From Onchocerca volvulus (Eukaryota; Nematoda; Chromadorea; Rhabditida; Onchocercidae): a stretch of 64,000 nucleotides of DNA. The position numbers and the translations under genes are program-made. Positions 1 to 11,966 of the stretch are shown piece by piece. The stretch lies in contig HG738136.1 of assembly GCA_000499405.2 (NCBI GenBank), forward strand, positions 1,289,274-1,353,273, read 5' to 3'. The notes below the pieces were generated by a model. The model worked only from the letters and a program-made list of their open reading frames with translations. It was not told the origin of the DNA and ran no database searches. How positions within the stretch are numbered: position 1 is the first letter of the stretch; every line of letters begins with the position of its first letter.

Positions 1-541
1 ATCTCAACGGTCAATTAATTTTATCCAGCATACTTATTAGCACATCGGATTGAATAAATCACCCGAACTATTGCCATAGCAATTATTTCTTTGATTTCAG
101 CTAAAAAAAAAAAAATTTTTCTTCGAATAATTTTAAGCTCTTCACAGCACGACAGCAAAAAACAAATAGGCCCAACTAAAAATTATGATTAGTTTTGAGC
201 AAATCGGAAAACGTTATTTTTACTTTCAATTTTCCTAATCATCATATCTGATATTTCAAAAAATCAAAATTGAAATCATTGATGCACTACTATGTATTTG
301 CATCAAAAAAAAATCANTTTTTTGATGCAAATACATAGTAGTGCATCAATGATTTCAATTTTGATTTTTTGAAATATCAGATATGATGATTAGGAAAATT
401 GAAAGTAAAAATAACGTTTTCCGATTTGCTCAAAACTAATCATAATTTTTAGTTGGGCCTATTTGTTTTTTGNGTTCGGGTGATTTATTCAATCCGATGT
501 GCTAATAAGTATGCTGGATAAAATTAATTGACCGTTGAGAT
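1..541. repeat. Interrupted inverted repeat at the window start, with two N bases
   Basis: Bases 1-68 are the reverse complement of 474-541, and 156-310 are the reverse complement of 318-472. The two arms meet around a single N at 317. The left arm has an extra segment, 69-155, which the right arm replaces with a single N at 473. The arms look essentially identical. A palindrome with N bases at both junctions, at the start of the sequence, looks like a scaffold misjoin or read-through artefact. A genuine palindrome or terminal-inverted-repeat element is the alternative. Confidence 0.9.
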
Positions 542-2680
542 AAGAAAGAAGAAAGGAGGGCAAGAAATAAAAAAAGAAAAATAAATTATTCGCATAAATT
601 ATTCGCAAATTAAATGCGTCATTCATACGTTACTCGATAAGCATTCAAAGTTGTCGTTATTTTGTTTTCTTTCCTAAAAATTTGCATGTTCTTAGACAAA
701 TTTTGCAAATTTAAATTTTGAATGAAATATTTTTTCCTTTTTTATGTATCAATTTTGAAAATTTAATAAATGAAAATTGAATTAAAAAATTTTTAATCTG
801 AAAAAATTAAATCCATTACAAATTCGCATATTTTAAAAGTTTCAGCGAAATATCAGAGTAATTTTTTGCTGAAGATAAAGAAAAATTGGTAAATTGATTG
901 AGGAAAAACATGAAAAAACTTGATTTTGATATCAATAACATGAATTTCATCCATAATCTTAGTTTATTAAGTGATTATGACTATAATATATTTGCAAATT
1001 TTTCGAATACAAAAAATGCAATAAATTTTTTGCTATCACATATTTATACTTCAGTGAGAATCGCTGTTTTTTTTTTTATTTTCATTTCCTCAATTGAAAA
1101 TTAATTGAATTGACTTAAGCTGCAACCATCTAAACTCGCTCATTTCATAAATTTTAAACTAAGCAAAATAATTCCATTCATTATTTGCGATAATTCCGAC
1201 GTTCTACTATTTTTTCCACTTCAGATTTTCATTCTTTTTTTTTTTTTTTTTTCATTATTAAAAGTTTTGCAATATTCTACTCAATTGAATGAGTACTCAA
1301 AAAAAAAGAAAAAAAACAGGTGTGAATAATAAATGATGAAAAAGTGCGTGCATATTGAAATAATAATATTAAAAATTTGAAAATCGAAATTTTATTCGAA
1401 TTAGTACTATACGAAAATTACTTTGCATTGATCGCTTTCATATTTGTAGATTGTGATAAATTAAATTTGTCATATCATAACATCATGATTGTTTTAATGA
1501 CATGTTCATCAATACTTCCTTCTAAAATGTTATCAAAAATAGTCACTAAATCTTATCACAAAATGTTATTTTTATTATTTTAATAATAAATATATATATA
1601 TACAATACCTTCTTTTATTTTTATTTTTCTCAAAAAGCACATATAATTTCTCTTTTAATAATTACATGTTGAGAAAAAAAAAAGAAGGATTACATATCAT
1701 GATATGGATTAATTATTATTTGATAAGTTTAGTTGATCTCAGCCATTTTACTTCTCGAACTTCACCACAAGCAGATCAATTTGAAATATAAAAAGTAGAT
1801 CAATTTGGAATATTGTTTTATTCCCTTTTCCATTCATTCAGAATAATGTCGATGTTATTTTGTCCAAATAATAATTATCACTCTATTCTACAATTTTTGT
1901 TAGTACGAAGAATTATTAAACGTGAAATAATCAAGATATCATTTTATGTCCCATAAAAAAATAATGTAAAAAGATGAAATCGCTAAATTGTTTCTCATGA
2001 AAACCATAAAAATTTCTAATTCTTCACTTTTTTCTAAAATGATTTGCTTGAACAGAAAAAAATTTAATTAGCAATAAGAATAGTAATCTATGCGCATTTC
2101 GAATACGTGTTCTGCACGCTTTTACGTTTGTAGCATCAAGTTGCGAGAAGATGAATTTTTCACGTGGATTCTAAACGAAAGACGAAGAAATCAAAATATT
2201 CAAGAATGAATATCAACTATAAAAATACAGTAAAATTGACATTGAGTCGATTATTTTTTGAGATTTGGAAATGTTACATGGAATCATAACCATGGAAATA
2301 ATATACTTAAAAAGATTGTGTAAAGAATTTAGATTAAGTATTTCTTAGCCTATCAAACATCCTTAAAAAAATTGTTATTTTCCATAAAAAAAAAGTTTTT
2401 TTCTAAAATTTACTTTAAACTTTATCTTAATTGGAATAAAATGAAATCATTTATTATTTGAATGTAAAAAATATTAAATTTACTATGTTTGAAATAGACA
2501 ATAATCTTTCAGAGTCAGAGTAAATTTTGAAATAAATTTAAATAATAGCACAGGAGTGCTATTCATTAACTGAAAATATAAAATTGAAAACAAGAAAAAA
2601 GTAAGGATCAAACAGTTTGATTGAATAGACTGATAACATATCTTTGATGATGAATTTTGAATTATTTTAAAATATTGCAG
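542..2680. other. AT-rich stretch without a supported gene
   Basis: This region contains only short open frames, long A and T runs and no family-like translation. It must hold or precede the 5' end of the Rho exchange factor that begins to be readable at 2681. One weak candidate first exon is 2090-2125: it starts with ATG, encodes MRISNTCSARFY, and ends in phase 0 before a moderate GTTTGT donor, which matches the phase of the exon at 2681. No promoter or trans-splice site could be assigned. Confidence 0.5.
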
Positions 2681-5600
2681 CAAGAAGAAACCGAACTTGA
2701 TATAATTCATCCAAACAAAGAACAGTTAACTCGACGACATGCGTTGGTACCTGAGCAGGTAAGAATTATTTTTTTTTTCACTGATTATTTCACTCAAAAT
2801 TTTCATTGTAAATCAGTTATTAAAAAAATCGGATGATTAATTCAACTTATAAATTTAGTAATGTTCAGCATTTTTATTTTGATAATCTTGGAATTAGAAT
2901 AGTTATTTGATTTAGAGTATTTATATGACATTAAGACATTCTTTCATTTCTATTACCAAAATTAAATGAAAGCTTCCACTTTTATTGTTTCATTAATCTT
3001 TGAAAAATTTCAACAACGATTCAGCCTAAAACTCAAATTTATTTACAACTAAGTTATTGCTTTATACTTTAATTTATTTATAGTCAAGTTATTTAGTATA
3101 TTTCAATCATTTATAGTCAAATTACCGTTTAATACTCATTTACAGTCAAGCATCCAACAAGATGAGTAAGCTTTCTAAACATGCTTTTACAAACCGGTCG
3201 TGAGTTAAATGCTCGTTTAACTTTTTAATGCATGCATTTTGATATCCTTTTCACATAAAATGCAATGATAAAGATAAATGGAAATAAGAATGAGATAAGA
3301 TTTCATTTCAAAAATTTTTAATTTTTTATTTATATTCTTCATTTCTTAATTTTTCCTTCCTTTTCTTTGTTTTCTTTATTCATGAAAAAGCCAATGGATG
3401 TATTAGACTGAATAACTTAAGGCCTAGTATACTGAGGATTTCTCCGTGATTTAAACCCTTACTGATGGAAGATTATTATGGTATAGTCCTGTAATATTTT
3501 TCACTAGTTTGACCCAATCATGCGAAGCATAGCGTGATCCAGCTTATTCATATAAATAAAAATATAAATATTCGTTTGTTCAAAATCTTGAATCACCAAG
3601 AATTCTTAAACACGCGCCTTATTTGTATGAAAACACGCGCTTTTTCGAATGCAACGTTTTATGAAAATTTCAATTCCGTCCGTGAAAAATTTGAAATGTT
3701 GTATAGAAATGAACAATGAACATTTGTATTTTTATTTATATAGATTATTTATCACATTAATAAGTTATCATAACAAATAACAAACAGAATATTACCTCTA
3801 TCTGTGATTCGTTCGTGCAAAATTTGTTTCTCTTAAAATTTTATTTTTAATTTGCACATTCACTTTTTTTTTCTTGACAAATTGCATGAAAATAAAATTA
3901 AAACTAATTAATCAAAAATTAAAATATTGCAAATTCTACAGAACTGATCGAGTAGGCTGTTCGGATAGTGTAATCATTGTGCCACATCTGAAGATATCTC
4001 CCAATGATTCGCAACTTTTCAATCGAGCAATCAGTTCTGGTGGTGGACTATTAGCTGGCAAATATTTCAAAATTATTTCTATTCAATACATCTTTGAAAT
4101 CTATCAAAATATATTATAGAAAGGGTTATCTGATTTTTTCCCATCGCATACTTTTGGGAATATAATTAAACCTTCGCAATATAATCTAGGGAAAATTATA
4201 TTTTAAGTTCAAAAATTTTGCCAAAAATTAGTTAGTTCACAAGAGATAGTTTCTTGAAATTGTCCGATTAGTTTCTTTTACATCAAAATCTTTGTTATTC
4301 GCGCGGTTAATCGTAAGTAATTAAAGATAATACATAGTACTTGTAAATATTAATAAATAAATCACTTTCGAATACATCTGTGAAAATGAGTTTAATTAAT
4401 AGTTTAATTTAACTAGCAAAATTTAATTCGCTATCATCATAATATCCATTACTAGCATAGATACTTTGAATTAAATAAAAATAAAAATTAAATAAAAAAA
4501 TATATTCTAAAAATGCAGATTTGCAAAGGGCAACAATTGCAACTCATGCATTTTATGCTGATACAAACAAGCAGTCAAGAACCGGATCAACATGGATTTT
4601 GAAACGATTGGTAATGCTTTTGAAATAATGAATGAATTCGAATTCAAATTTTATTATTTCTTTTTCGTGTGAAAGAAGCAAATTTAATTTTATTTTTGAA
4701 TTTTGAAATAGTCATCATGCATCCACTATTGCTACTTGTGGTCATCGCAAAATAATAAAATAAGAATTATAGCCCGCGAATGAAGCTAGAAGACAAAAAG
4801 GGATTAGTGCTTGAAAATGAGCCTTTTCATCATCCAAATTTAATAAATTTTTTGTTGACATTTGAAATGCGAAGATATTTTCTTGTCAGCAAAATGAATT
4901 TTGTTATTTAGTAATGAAATTTATAATTATTTCAGTACGAATGGTCACATCGAGCTAAAAGGCGTGAAATAATAAAACACGTGGAAGCAGCATTGGAAAC
5001 ATCTGGCGATAGTGAATTTGATGATGAAGAATTGGCAAAATTACTTGTAAATTATCAAAATTATTTGCAAAACTTAATAAATAGTGATACTTGGATATCA
5101 TGGGAATTCTATAAATCCATCCATAGACAAAAAAAATTTTAATTAAAGATAGATAATTGCATTTTTTAAATTGAATTTACAGAAAGCTTTGTGTGAATTA
5201 TATAATGTTAGTTGTAATAAAATGATAATTCTGTTGAAATTTTCAAGCCAAAAATTTTTGAGTATTCAAATTTTACATTTAAGCTATATCAACGATTTTG
5301 ATCATCATTCGAGAAGAAATTATAAATTTTAGTTTATTAAAAAATTACATTTTCGTGGGTATTGGAAATTTCGTTTTTTCGTACCCATAAAGAATAGCAA
5401 AAGATCCGATAGAAAAAACTCGATTAAAAAGGCGGGATTGTCACAAATTGATTTGTCTGAAATTCTAAAATTCATAGAATTTTAAATTCATTGTTGCTAT
5501 TCAAATATCAAAATTTATTCGATATTTTATAGCTGCTTAGCTGGAATGAAATATTTGTTGTAAATGAGGAAAATTTGGAATTAATCGATAAAAAACGTTT

Positions 5601-8600
5601 GCAAGCTGTATGGGAATTATTTCATAGTGAACTGAAATTCCTCCATAAGCAACTTCTTGTTTTGAGGTTAATTTTATTTAATCGTCTAGAAATTAACTTA
5701 AAAATGAATCCAATTTGAAATCGATTTAGATGATTACTTAATGAAAGTACGGATGCCGATTCAGACATCTTAAGCAGAGATTAGTTCGGATAATATTTAT
5801 GACTATTTAAATTAATAATAGTACTAAAGGATTTTATTTAAAAAATTTTAATCGAAAATCTGAAAGCTTTTTTTACTTCTAGAAATGTTTACAAGGAACC
5901 GTTGAAAAAGTGCCAAGTTGAAGGATGTTTGTTAACAGTGGAACCGGATTTGCTTTTTGGAAATCTTGATCAAATATGCCAGGTTTTTGTATTTTATTTC
6001 TATATTTTTATAAAATTAATTTTCAATGGAATTCGAATAGAATTTCCTGAAATTTTAATAAAAATGAACAAAGTATTCAAATTAATTTTCCTAAAAAATT
6101 TTCAAAATCGAAAATTTGGTAATTAACTGTGCTGGAGATTTTTTACAGATAAGTTGGTCATTTTGCAAATCATTTCTTAAAATAATAAATGAAATTGGCG
6201 CGGATTGTAAAAATAATGATTACAATACAACCGATCTCATTGTGAGATTGTTCGAACGGGCAAGCTTTTTTTTTTTTTAAATTTCAATAAAAGTTCCAAG
6301 AAAATTAGATCTTAACAGTATGGAGTTGTTTTTGTAACATAGAAGTTTTTGTTTTTTTTTTTGTTTTTTTTTTTGTTTTGAAATATTGTTAACTTTTTTT
6401 TGATAATTTTGCTTTAAATTTTTTTCTCTTTTCTGCTAATTTTGAAGTACCACAACAAAATAATTGATATTTGAACTGTCCAGAGAGATTGCTGTTTGTT
6501 TTCAGTTTTCCAAAAGACCATCAACAATATCAGCTTATCAGGCATATTGTATCAATTACAAGGCTACAATGGAATATCTCGGATCAATACGAGAGAAAGA
6601 GGAACGTTTCACAGAATTTGAGCGGGTAAATTTCACATATTTCCCTTATATTAATTGGCGCTTAATTAGTATTCAGTCTATTTTGTGCGATGTATATTTC
6701 TGTTGTAATTAGCGTTAATTTTTTGATAAACTTTTTGCAACTTTTTATTTATAATATTGTCGGGAAAATTTTCTATGATTGCGATCGAGACGAATCTTGG
6801 CGGGAAAGATTTTATTGATTGGTCAAGGATTGATTTTTGGTCTGCGTTATAAGATAAAATAAAGTCAGACAATATCACGATTGCGTTGATCGCTTCACCG
6901 TAGTAGAAACGGATTTAGATGAGTTGGATTGAATTGGAGATATTGATTGTCGAGTGAGTTGAATGACTGAGCAATCATCGAGTAATCACTGATTAACTAC
7001 TGATTTGATAACCGCTAAAAGCTCCTTTTTATACCGATAATCTTTGATCTTACAGTAGGCGGTGATTTACAAAATGTTATACGAAGGGTTTTGGTTATCA
7101 GGACAAAGGATAAAAAATTAACAATGCTTATCATTTTAAACAATGCATACAAGCTTCAGTCCTTACAACATTCCAGACAATCACGATGATTTACAATATT
7201 TTTGATAATGTACAAAATTTATTAAATTAGAAAATGAGGGAAAAAAGGATGGGATATGGGATAAGTGATTCATTTGACTGAGAATTATTAGAAATTTCTA
7301 TTATGAAAAATCATATATTATAAAGTATCTTGATTTAACCAACAAATACATTGTGCATTAAAAAAATCATAAAATATTATGATTAATTCATTTTTTAGCT
7401 TTTTCAATTTTTTTAAAATTTATTTTTTGAGTATTAATTTTTCAAAAATTTTTCAGGTATGTCTTGCAGATCCACGCTGTGAACGATTACAATTGGAAGA
7501 TTTGCTAATATCACCATTACAGCATATTACAAGGCTGCCTATTTTATTAAAAGAAATTTACAAATATACCAGAAATGATGATGATAAAGCACAAATTGAA
7601 AAAGTTATCGAAAATATGAATGAATCATTACGTGCGTAAACTTTATATTTTGATTTAAAAAATTTAAGTTATTGTTAGATAATCGATTATGGCATATTAT
7701 GTATAGAAATACTTCATCTAATTCAGAAATTTGATATATTCGAATTTTTATTTGCAATATCAAATTCTTTATATTAGTATAACTGCAGGTTATTTTAATA
7801 TTTTAATTTTTAAATTCAGGATCAATAGATGATTCCGTCCAATGGTTGCATAATTTCGAGCGATTACAGCAATTGCAAAATTCAGTTATTTGGCCATCAA
7901 TCATTGAATTAGAAGCACGAACGTTTGTTCCAGATGTGAGGATTTGTTAATTTATAATTTTTTTACTTCCGCGATTTCAAAATTTTAAATACAACTTGAA
8001 GAGGTTAAATTATTAGATTTCAAAGAAAGAGTTTTACATTATTTTTCAATCTGAAGAGAGGGGTTACGTTTAGGTACTGATGATTGCAATCAAACGAAGT
8101 TATCAAATTGAGGGTCGGTTTACTATTTGTCGTTAAAATTTGCTTTGCTGTTGCATTAACTTTGATTAATTAATTTTAATCGTTTATTTTAAGATAAAAA
8201 CTTTGCTTCGCTATCAATTGTTTTTAATAGTATAATATGATAATTAATTACTTGCAGTTTTTACGAGTAGCACTATCCAGACAATTCTGTGAGAATCTTT
8301 TGGCACATCCAAGAAGAAAATTGATTCATGAGGGTCATCTAGATCTTGTTGGTCAGTATGCCGGTCATTGACGATTTCCACTTTATTTAATTTACTATTT
8401 TTAACTGAAGAGCTAGTTTTTTTGAAACTTAAAATTCATCTTTTTTTTTTCATAATTTTAAAATTTTGCAGAAAATGGCAGAACATGTGACTGTTATGCA
8501 TTTCTTTTCAACGATATGTTTCTATTAACGAAAATGAAAAAATGCACTAAAATTAAAGTATTTCTTTTTAATTTCAGATTTGAAAGGCTAAATGTAAAAT

Positions 8601-9905
8601 TAAAATCAAATCTAAACAAAAGGAATCATTAATGTTTAAAATAGTTCAACTTCGTTTCAGTATTTGAAAAATTTTATTGTCACACAAAATAGAATTTAAT
8701 TATTATCAATTATTTTTGCATTATCAAAATATATAGGTACAACTAGTATATCTTGAAGTAATTATTAATTTTCCAATAAATTCATTATTTTTATAAATTT
8801 AAATTATAAATTATAGAAAGGCACGACACAATTAATGAAATCAGAACAATATGTTGTCCAGAAACAGCCAATACCGTTGGATTCTTGTGTCTTCTGTGAT
8901 GCTGATTCAAACAATTCTGCTTCTAGTAATTCGTTTTTCGTTCGAAATTTATAAAATTCACACATGAATTATGATTTATTACAGTAAAATTGTACATATT
9001 AGATTTAGTTCAAGTTTCAATATGAAATAAGTAATTAGCAAAATTTAATGACAAAATATAATGTTGAAAGAAACTCTGAGCTTTTTTTTTTTTTTTTTTT
9101 TCAGTGACATTAAAATATGCATTTGTAATAATACATCTCACACGATACTATCAAGTGATATCGATTTTTACTTTGCAAGCTGCCAATAAACAGGATAAAG
9201 TAAGTCCTAATTTTTTGATATACTTTTGACCTGATCTAAAAGCTTCAGAAGGATTTCCTTTTTCCGGAAATTATTTTTTGTTCTACCATACATTGTTTAT
9301 TTTTCTGGAAAATCATTAATGCGAATTGTTTTGAAATTCAAAAGAGAGTTAATCGATTCGAAATAATCGAGATAGATTGAAAATTTGCAGGAAGTTTTTA
9401 AACTCTAAAAAAAAAAAAAAAAGAGCAATATTCGAAAAAGCCGATACTGCTTTCAATTAATAATGAGTAAGAATTTCTAATATAATTCGAATTGAAAATA
9501 AAATTTTGCAATGCAAATTCCAAATTTTTAGATCATATTTTCGAAAAAAAAAATTTGAATTTATTCCAGGAATTATGGATTGGGAAATTTCAAGAATCAA
9601 TTGAAAATTATGAATCGATTCAGTTAAAAGATTTGCTAAAATGCACACCACTTTATTCCAGTTTATCCTTGCGACGTTGTTCATCATCACGTCTGATACA
9701 AGTAAATACTTCCACCAATCACAATTCCGATGATCTAAAATCATCAGGTTCCAGTACACATCTGGAAAGTTTGTCCGAGAATTCCCGAATGGATACAGAG
9801 GGCCAATATTGCGAATCGACACCAATGATTGCTACTACTAAAGTTCATAGTTCAACATCATCATCAGACATACAATTTATACGGCTTGATGGTGAAATAA
9901 TTTGA
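2681..9905 (+). CDS. DH-PH domain Rho guanine-nucleotide exchange factor, PLEKHG5/PLEKHG7-like (5' end unresolved)
   Basis: Sixteen exons are readable: 2681-2758, 3146-3165, 3942-about 4039, 4519-4610, 4936-5046, 5533-5666, 5883-5982, 6149-6259, 6506-6625, 7457-7631, 7820-7935, 8258-8351, 8472-8557, 8817-8925, 9105-9199 and 9570-9905. They give about 624 residues, all in phase. The DH domain (about residues 150-370) opens with RLQAVWELFHSELKFL and carries the conserved helix RLQLEDLLISPLQHITRLP. The PH domain (about 385-540) contains LIHEGHLDL and CYAFLFNDMFLLTK. The C-terminal tail is Ser/Thr-rich. DH-PH proteins load GTP onto Rho-family GTPases at membranes. No Met occurs in the first exons, so the start lies upstream. 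The third exon's donor is ambiguous (4039 or 4042). Exon 6149-6259 needs a GC donor, or could stop at a GT at 6242. The DH-PH class is secure; the PLEKHG5/7 subtype is a judgement from remembered sequences. Confidence 0.85.
3503..3700 (+). repeat. Dispersed repeat, copy A (in an intron of the RhoGEF gene)
   Basis: This segment shares diverged blocks with the reverse complement of 32871-33022, including ATGCGAAGC, TTCTTAAAC followed by ACGCGCCTTATT, and TTCGAATGCAACGTT. It is longer than the second copy in the middle. It shows no protein coding, so it is probably a non-autonomous interspersed element or its decayed remnant. Confidence 0.65.
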
Positions 9906-10022
9906 TTGGCAATCTCAATATTTCTGAATATTTTTCGAACTTCCATAATATTTTGCATATTTTTATTAGCATACTTCTAGATATATTTTGCATATTTTTG
10001 GCATATGTATTGATGGACCAAT

Positions 10023-10028
10023 AATAAA
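10023..10028 (+). promoter_or_regulatory. Candidate polyadenylation signal AATAAA of the RhoGEF gene
   Basis: A canonical AATAAA lies 118 bases after the RhoGEF stop codon. In such AT-rich DNA the hexamer is common, so its position is the main support. Confidence 0.45.
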
Positions 10029-11334
10029 TTGTAAAATTTTCTCTTTTCTTTGTAATTTAATTAGCCTAGATGATGAAGTTTACTTAGGTCAACTAATCAA
10101 ATTGTGATCATTCTTCAAAACTACGAATTTATATGGATTAAAGATGGAAAAAAAAAAGGATAAAATTTAAAAAATAAAGTTATTTTACGCTGAATTTTTA
10201 AAAGGAAATGAAATAAGCATTTACTGCCATAAAAAAATTTTATAATTATTTTTTGTGAGCAAAATAAAAAGTATGGTATAAAATATCATGGATATTTTTA
10301 TGATATTTTTTTTTGCATCACTTTTGTATCGCTCGAGATCATATGTCGAGATAAAAACTGATCTTGAAAAAATTCAAAATTGAAAACAATTTTAAGAATC
10401 CAACAATTCCAATCTAATTTATTGATTGATTCAATTGAAGATTTAACTAGATATAATTCTGAAATTTCGGCTTATTTCATAAGCATAATTATAAAGTTAA
10501 ATTTAAAAAACTTGGTTAAGATAATTTTGATTGTCCAGTTCCAAAAAAATTCGGAATTTTTGATTTCTGATGATGAAAATTGGCAAATTTAGGAAAATCT
10601 TGGAATTTAAAATAATATTAAAAGTCTAATTTTTGATCAAAAACTATTCGAAACAGAACTGACAAATCCAATAAATACATAAAAGGAATGTAAAAAATTT
10701 GCTGAGAAATAAATTCAAAAAAAAAAAACTCGAACTTTTGAAAATTATAATATGAAAATTTAGCCTTATATATTTGAAGCTAATTGAGTATTGTGCATAA
10801 TTTTCATTCATCTCCTCAATTTCTATGAAATAATAGCAATCGTAGCAATTTGTTAGGAATATAATTTCCGATTAATTAATTCAATATCTATTTCTGTATT
10901 CCTGTTTCAAGTTCATATTCTCTATTCAGTTAAATCATTCCATATCAGTTGTTTTTTATATTCATTTATTTCTTAAAATTAAAAAAAAAAAAAGTGAACG
11001 TCAGACTTTTTTTGTGTATCACTGATTTTTTATTCAATATTTTGAATGAATTTTTCAATTTTTCAATTATTGAAATTTAAAGTAATTTAAAAATAGAATA
11101 AAATATTTACTGTATTTGACCCAATCTCTTAATCAAACAAAGACAAATTATATTGATCAAGAATATACGAATTTAAATCAATCGATTTTGAATTTTTGTT
11201 TAAAAATGAAACAAAGAATCAACAGCTCCCAAAAAATTGATTTAGTTGCTTTAATCAAACAAAGATCAATTCTTGGGAATTCTTGGGAATACTGTAATAT
11301 TGAGCAGACAGGTAACCAGGAATATGCAGATTCC

Positions 11335-11381
11335 GGAATCCAGAATCAGCCGACCCCCAGAATCAGTCGATTCTGGATTCC
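11335..11381. repeat. Short inverted repeat (13-base arms) in the GC-richer island
   Basis: GGAATCCAGAATC at 11335-11347 is the exact reverse complement of 11369-11381. CAGAATCAG also occurs as a direct repeat at 11341 and 11358. A stem-loop could form in DNA or RNA. No function can be assigned. Confidence 0.7.
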
Positions 11382-11400
11382 AGGAACTCGAAAACTTTGA

Positions 11401-11694
11401 AGCAGACTTCTCCCGCTCCCAGAATCACTGAGGATAACGCATTGGCTGAGACTGCAATTCAGGTTTGAAAAGGCCGAGTCGCTGATCATCAGTACTCATT
11501 GGTTCAGCTTTCTCCTGCTGTCGGCAGGCATTTTTGTGATGAATTATTTGATTGGGAATTCTTTGGTGGATCCCGGGAAATATGTGGACGGGAGAGATGT
11601 ATCGGAGAAAGAATGGATTACAGGAATTGCAATAAATTTGATTTATGCTAGATTGGATAAATTCATAATGAGAAAAACAATTGCGATTCAATAA
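11401..11694 (+). other. Unassigned open frame without an N-terminal ATG
   Basis: The frame is open from a TGA ending at 11400 to a TAA at 11692-11694, 97 codons. It contains a hydrophobic stretch (FSFLLLSAGIFVMNYLIG) followed by a charged segment (DPGKYVDGRDVSEKEW). The only ATG codons are internal. The opposite strand is also open here, so the GC-rich composition alone may explain it. If it is an exon, flanking splice partners were not found. Confidence 0.2.
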
Positions 11695-11936
11695 TTGCGA
11701 AAAGAAATAGCGATCAAATTGGAAATTGATTGGCATGTTTTGCTACGAATGTTATTTATATTAGAAATGAATTACTGAAATATGAAAGAAGAGATTACTC
11801 CGCTAAGTATTGTTGGAACTTGTGAAACGCAGTAATTACGCTACAAAATGTAAAAATGATATAAAGGGATGTAGATGGCTTAAGTTTCGAAATATATCGT
11901 AATTATGCAACTGATGGCTAATTTTCAATTGGTTTT

Positions 11937-11946
11937 CATTTTTCAG
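11937..11946 (+). promoter_or_regulatory. Putative spliced-leader trans-splice acceptor of TRAPPC10
   Basis: A pyrimidine tract ending in TTTTTCAG stops at 11946, 20 bases before the TRAPPC10 ATG, and no upstream exon fits it. This is the usual arrangement for trans-splicing in nematodes. Confidence 0.6.
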
Positions 11947-11966
11947 GAAATATTATTAATGAGATT

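Larger units (their letters stand above)
10029..11936. other. Intergenic spacer with a GC-richer island
   Basis: Most of this spacer between the RhoGEF and TRAPPC10 genes is AT-rich and featureless. The part from about 11250 to 11640 is clearly richer in G and C, carries an inverted repeat, and is open on both strands for about 300 bases. It could be the TRAPPC10 promoter, an old mobile-element fragment or an unrecognised gene. No family match was recognised. Confidence 0.6.

Noticed and set aside
9457..9825. 122-codon minus-strand frame
   Set aside because: Antisense to the last RhoGEF exon, whose plus-strand frame is phase-consistent with the DH-PH gene.
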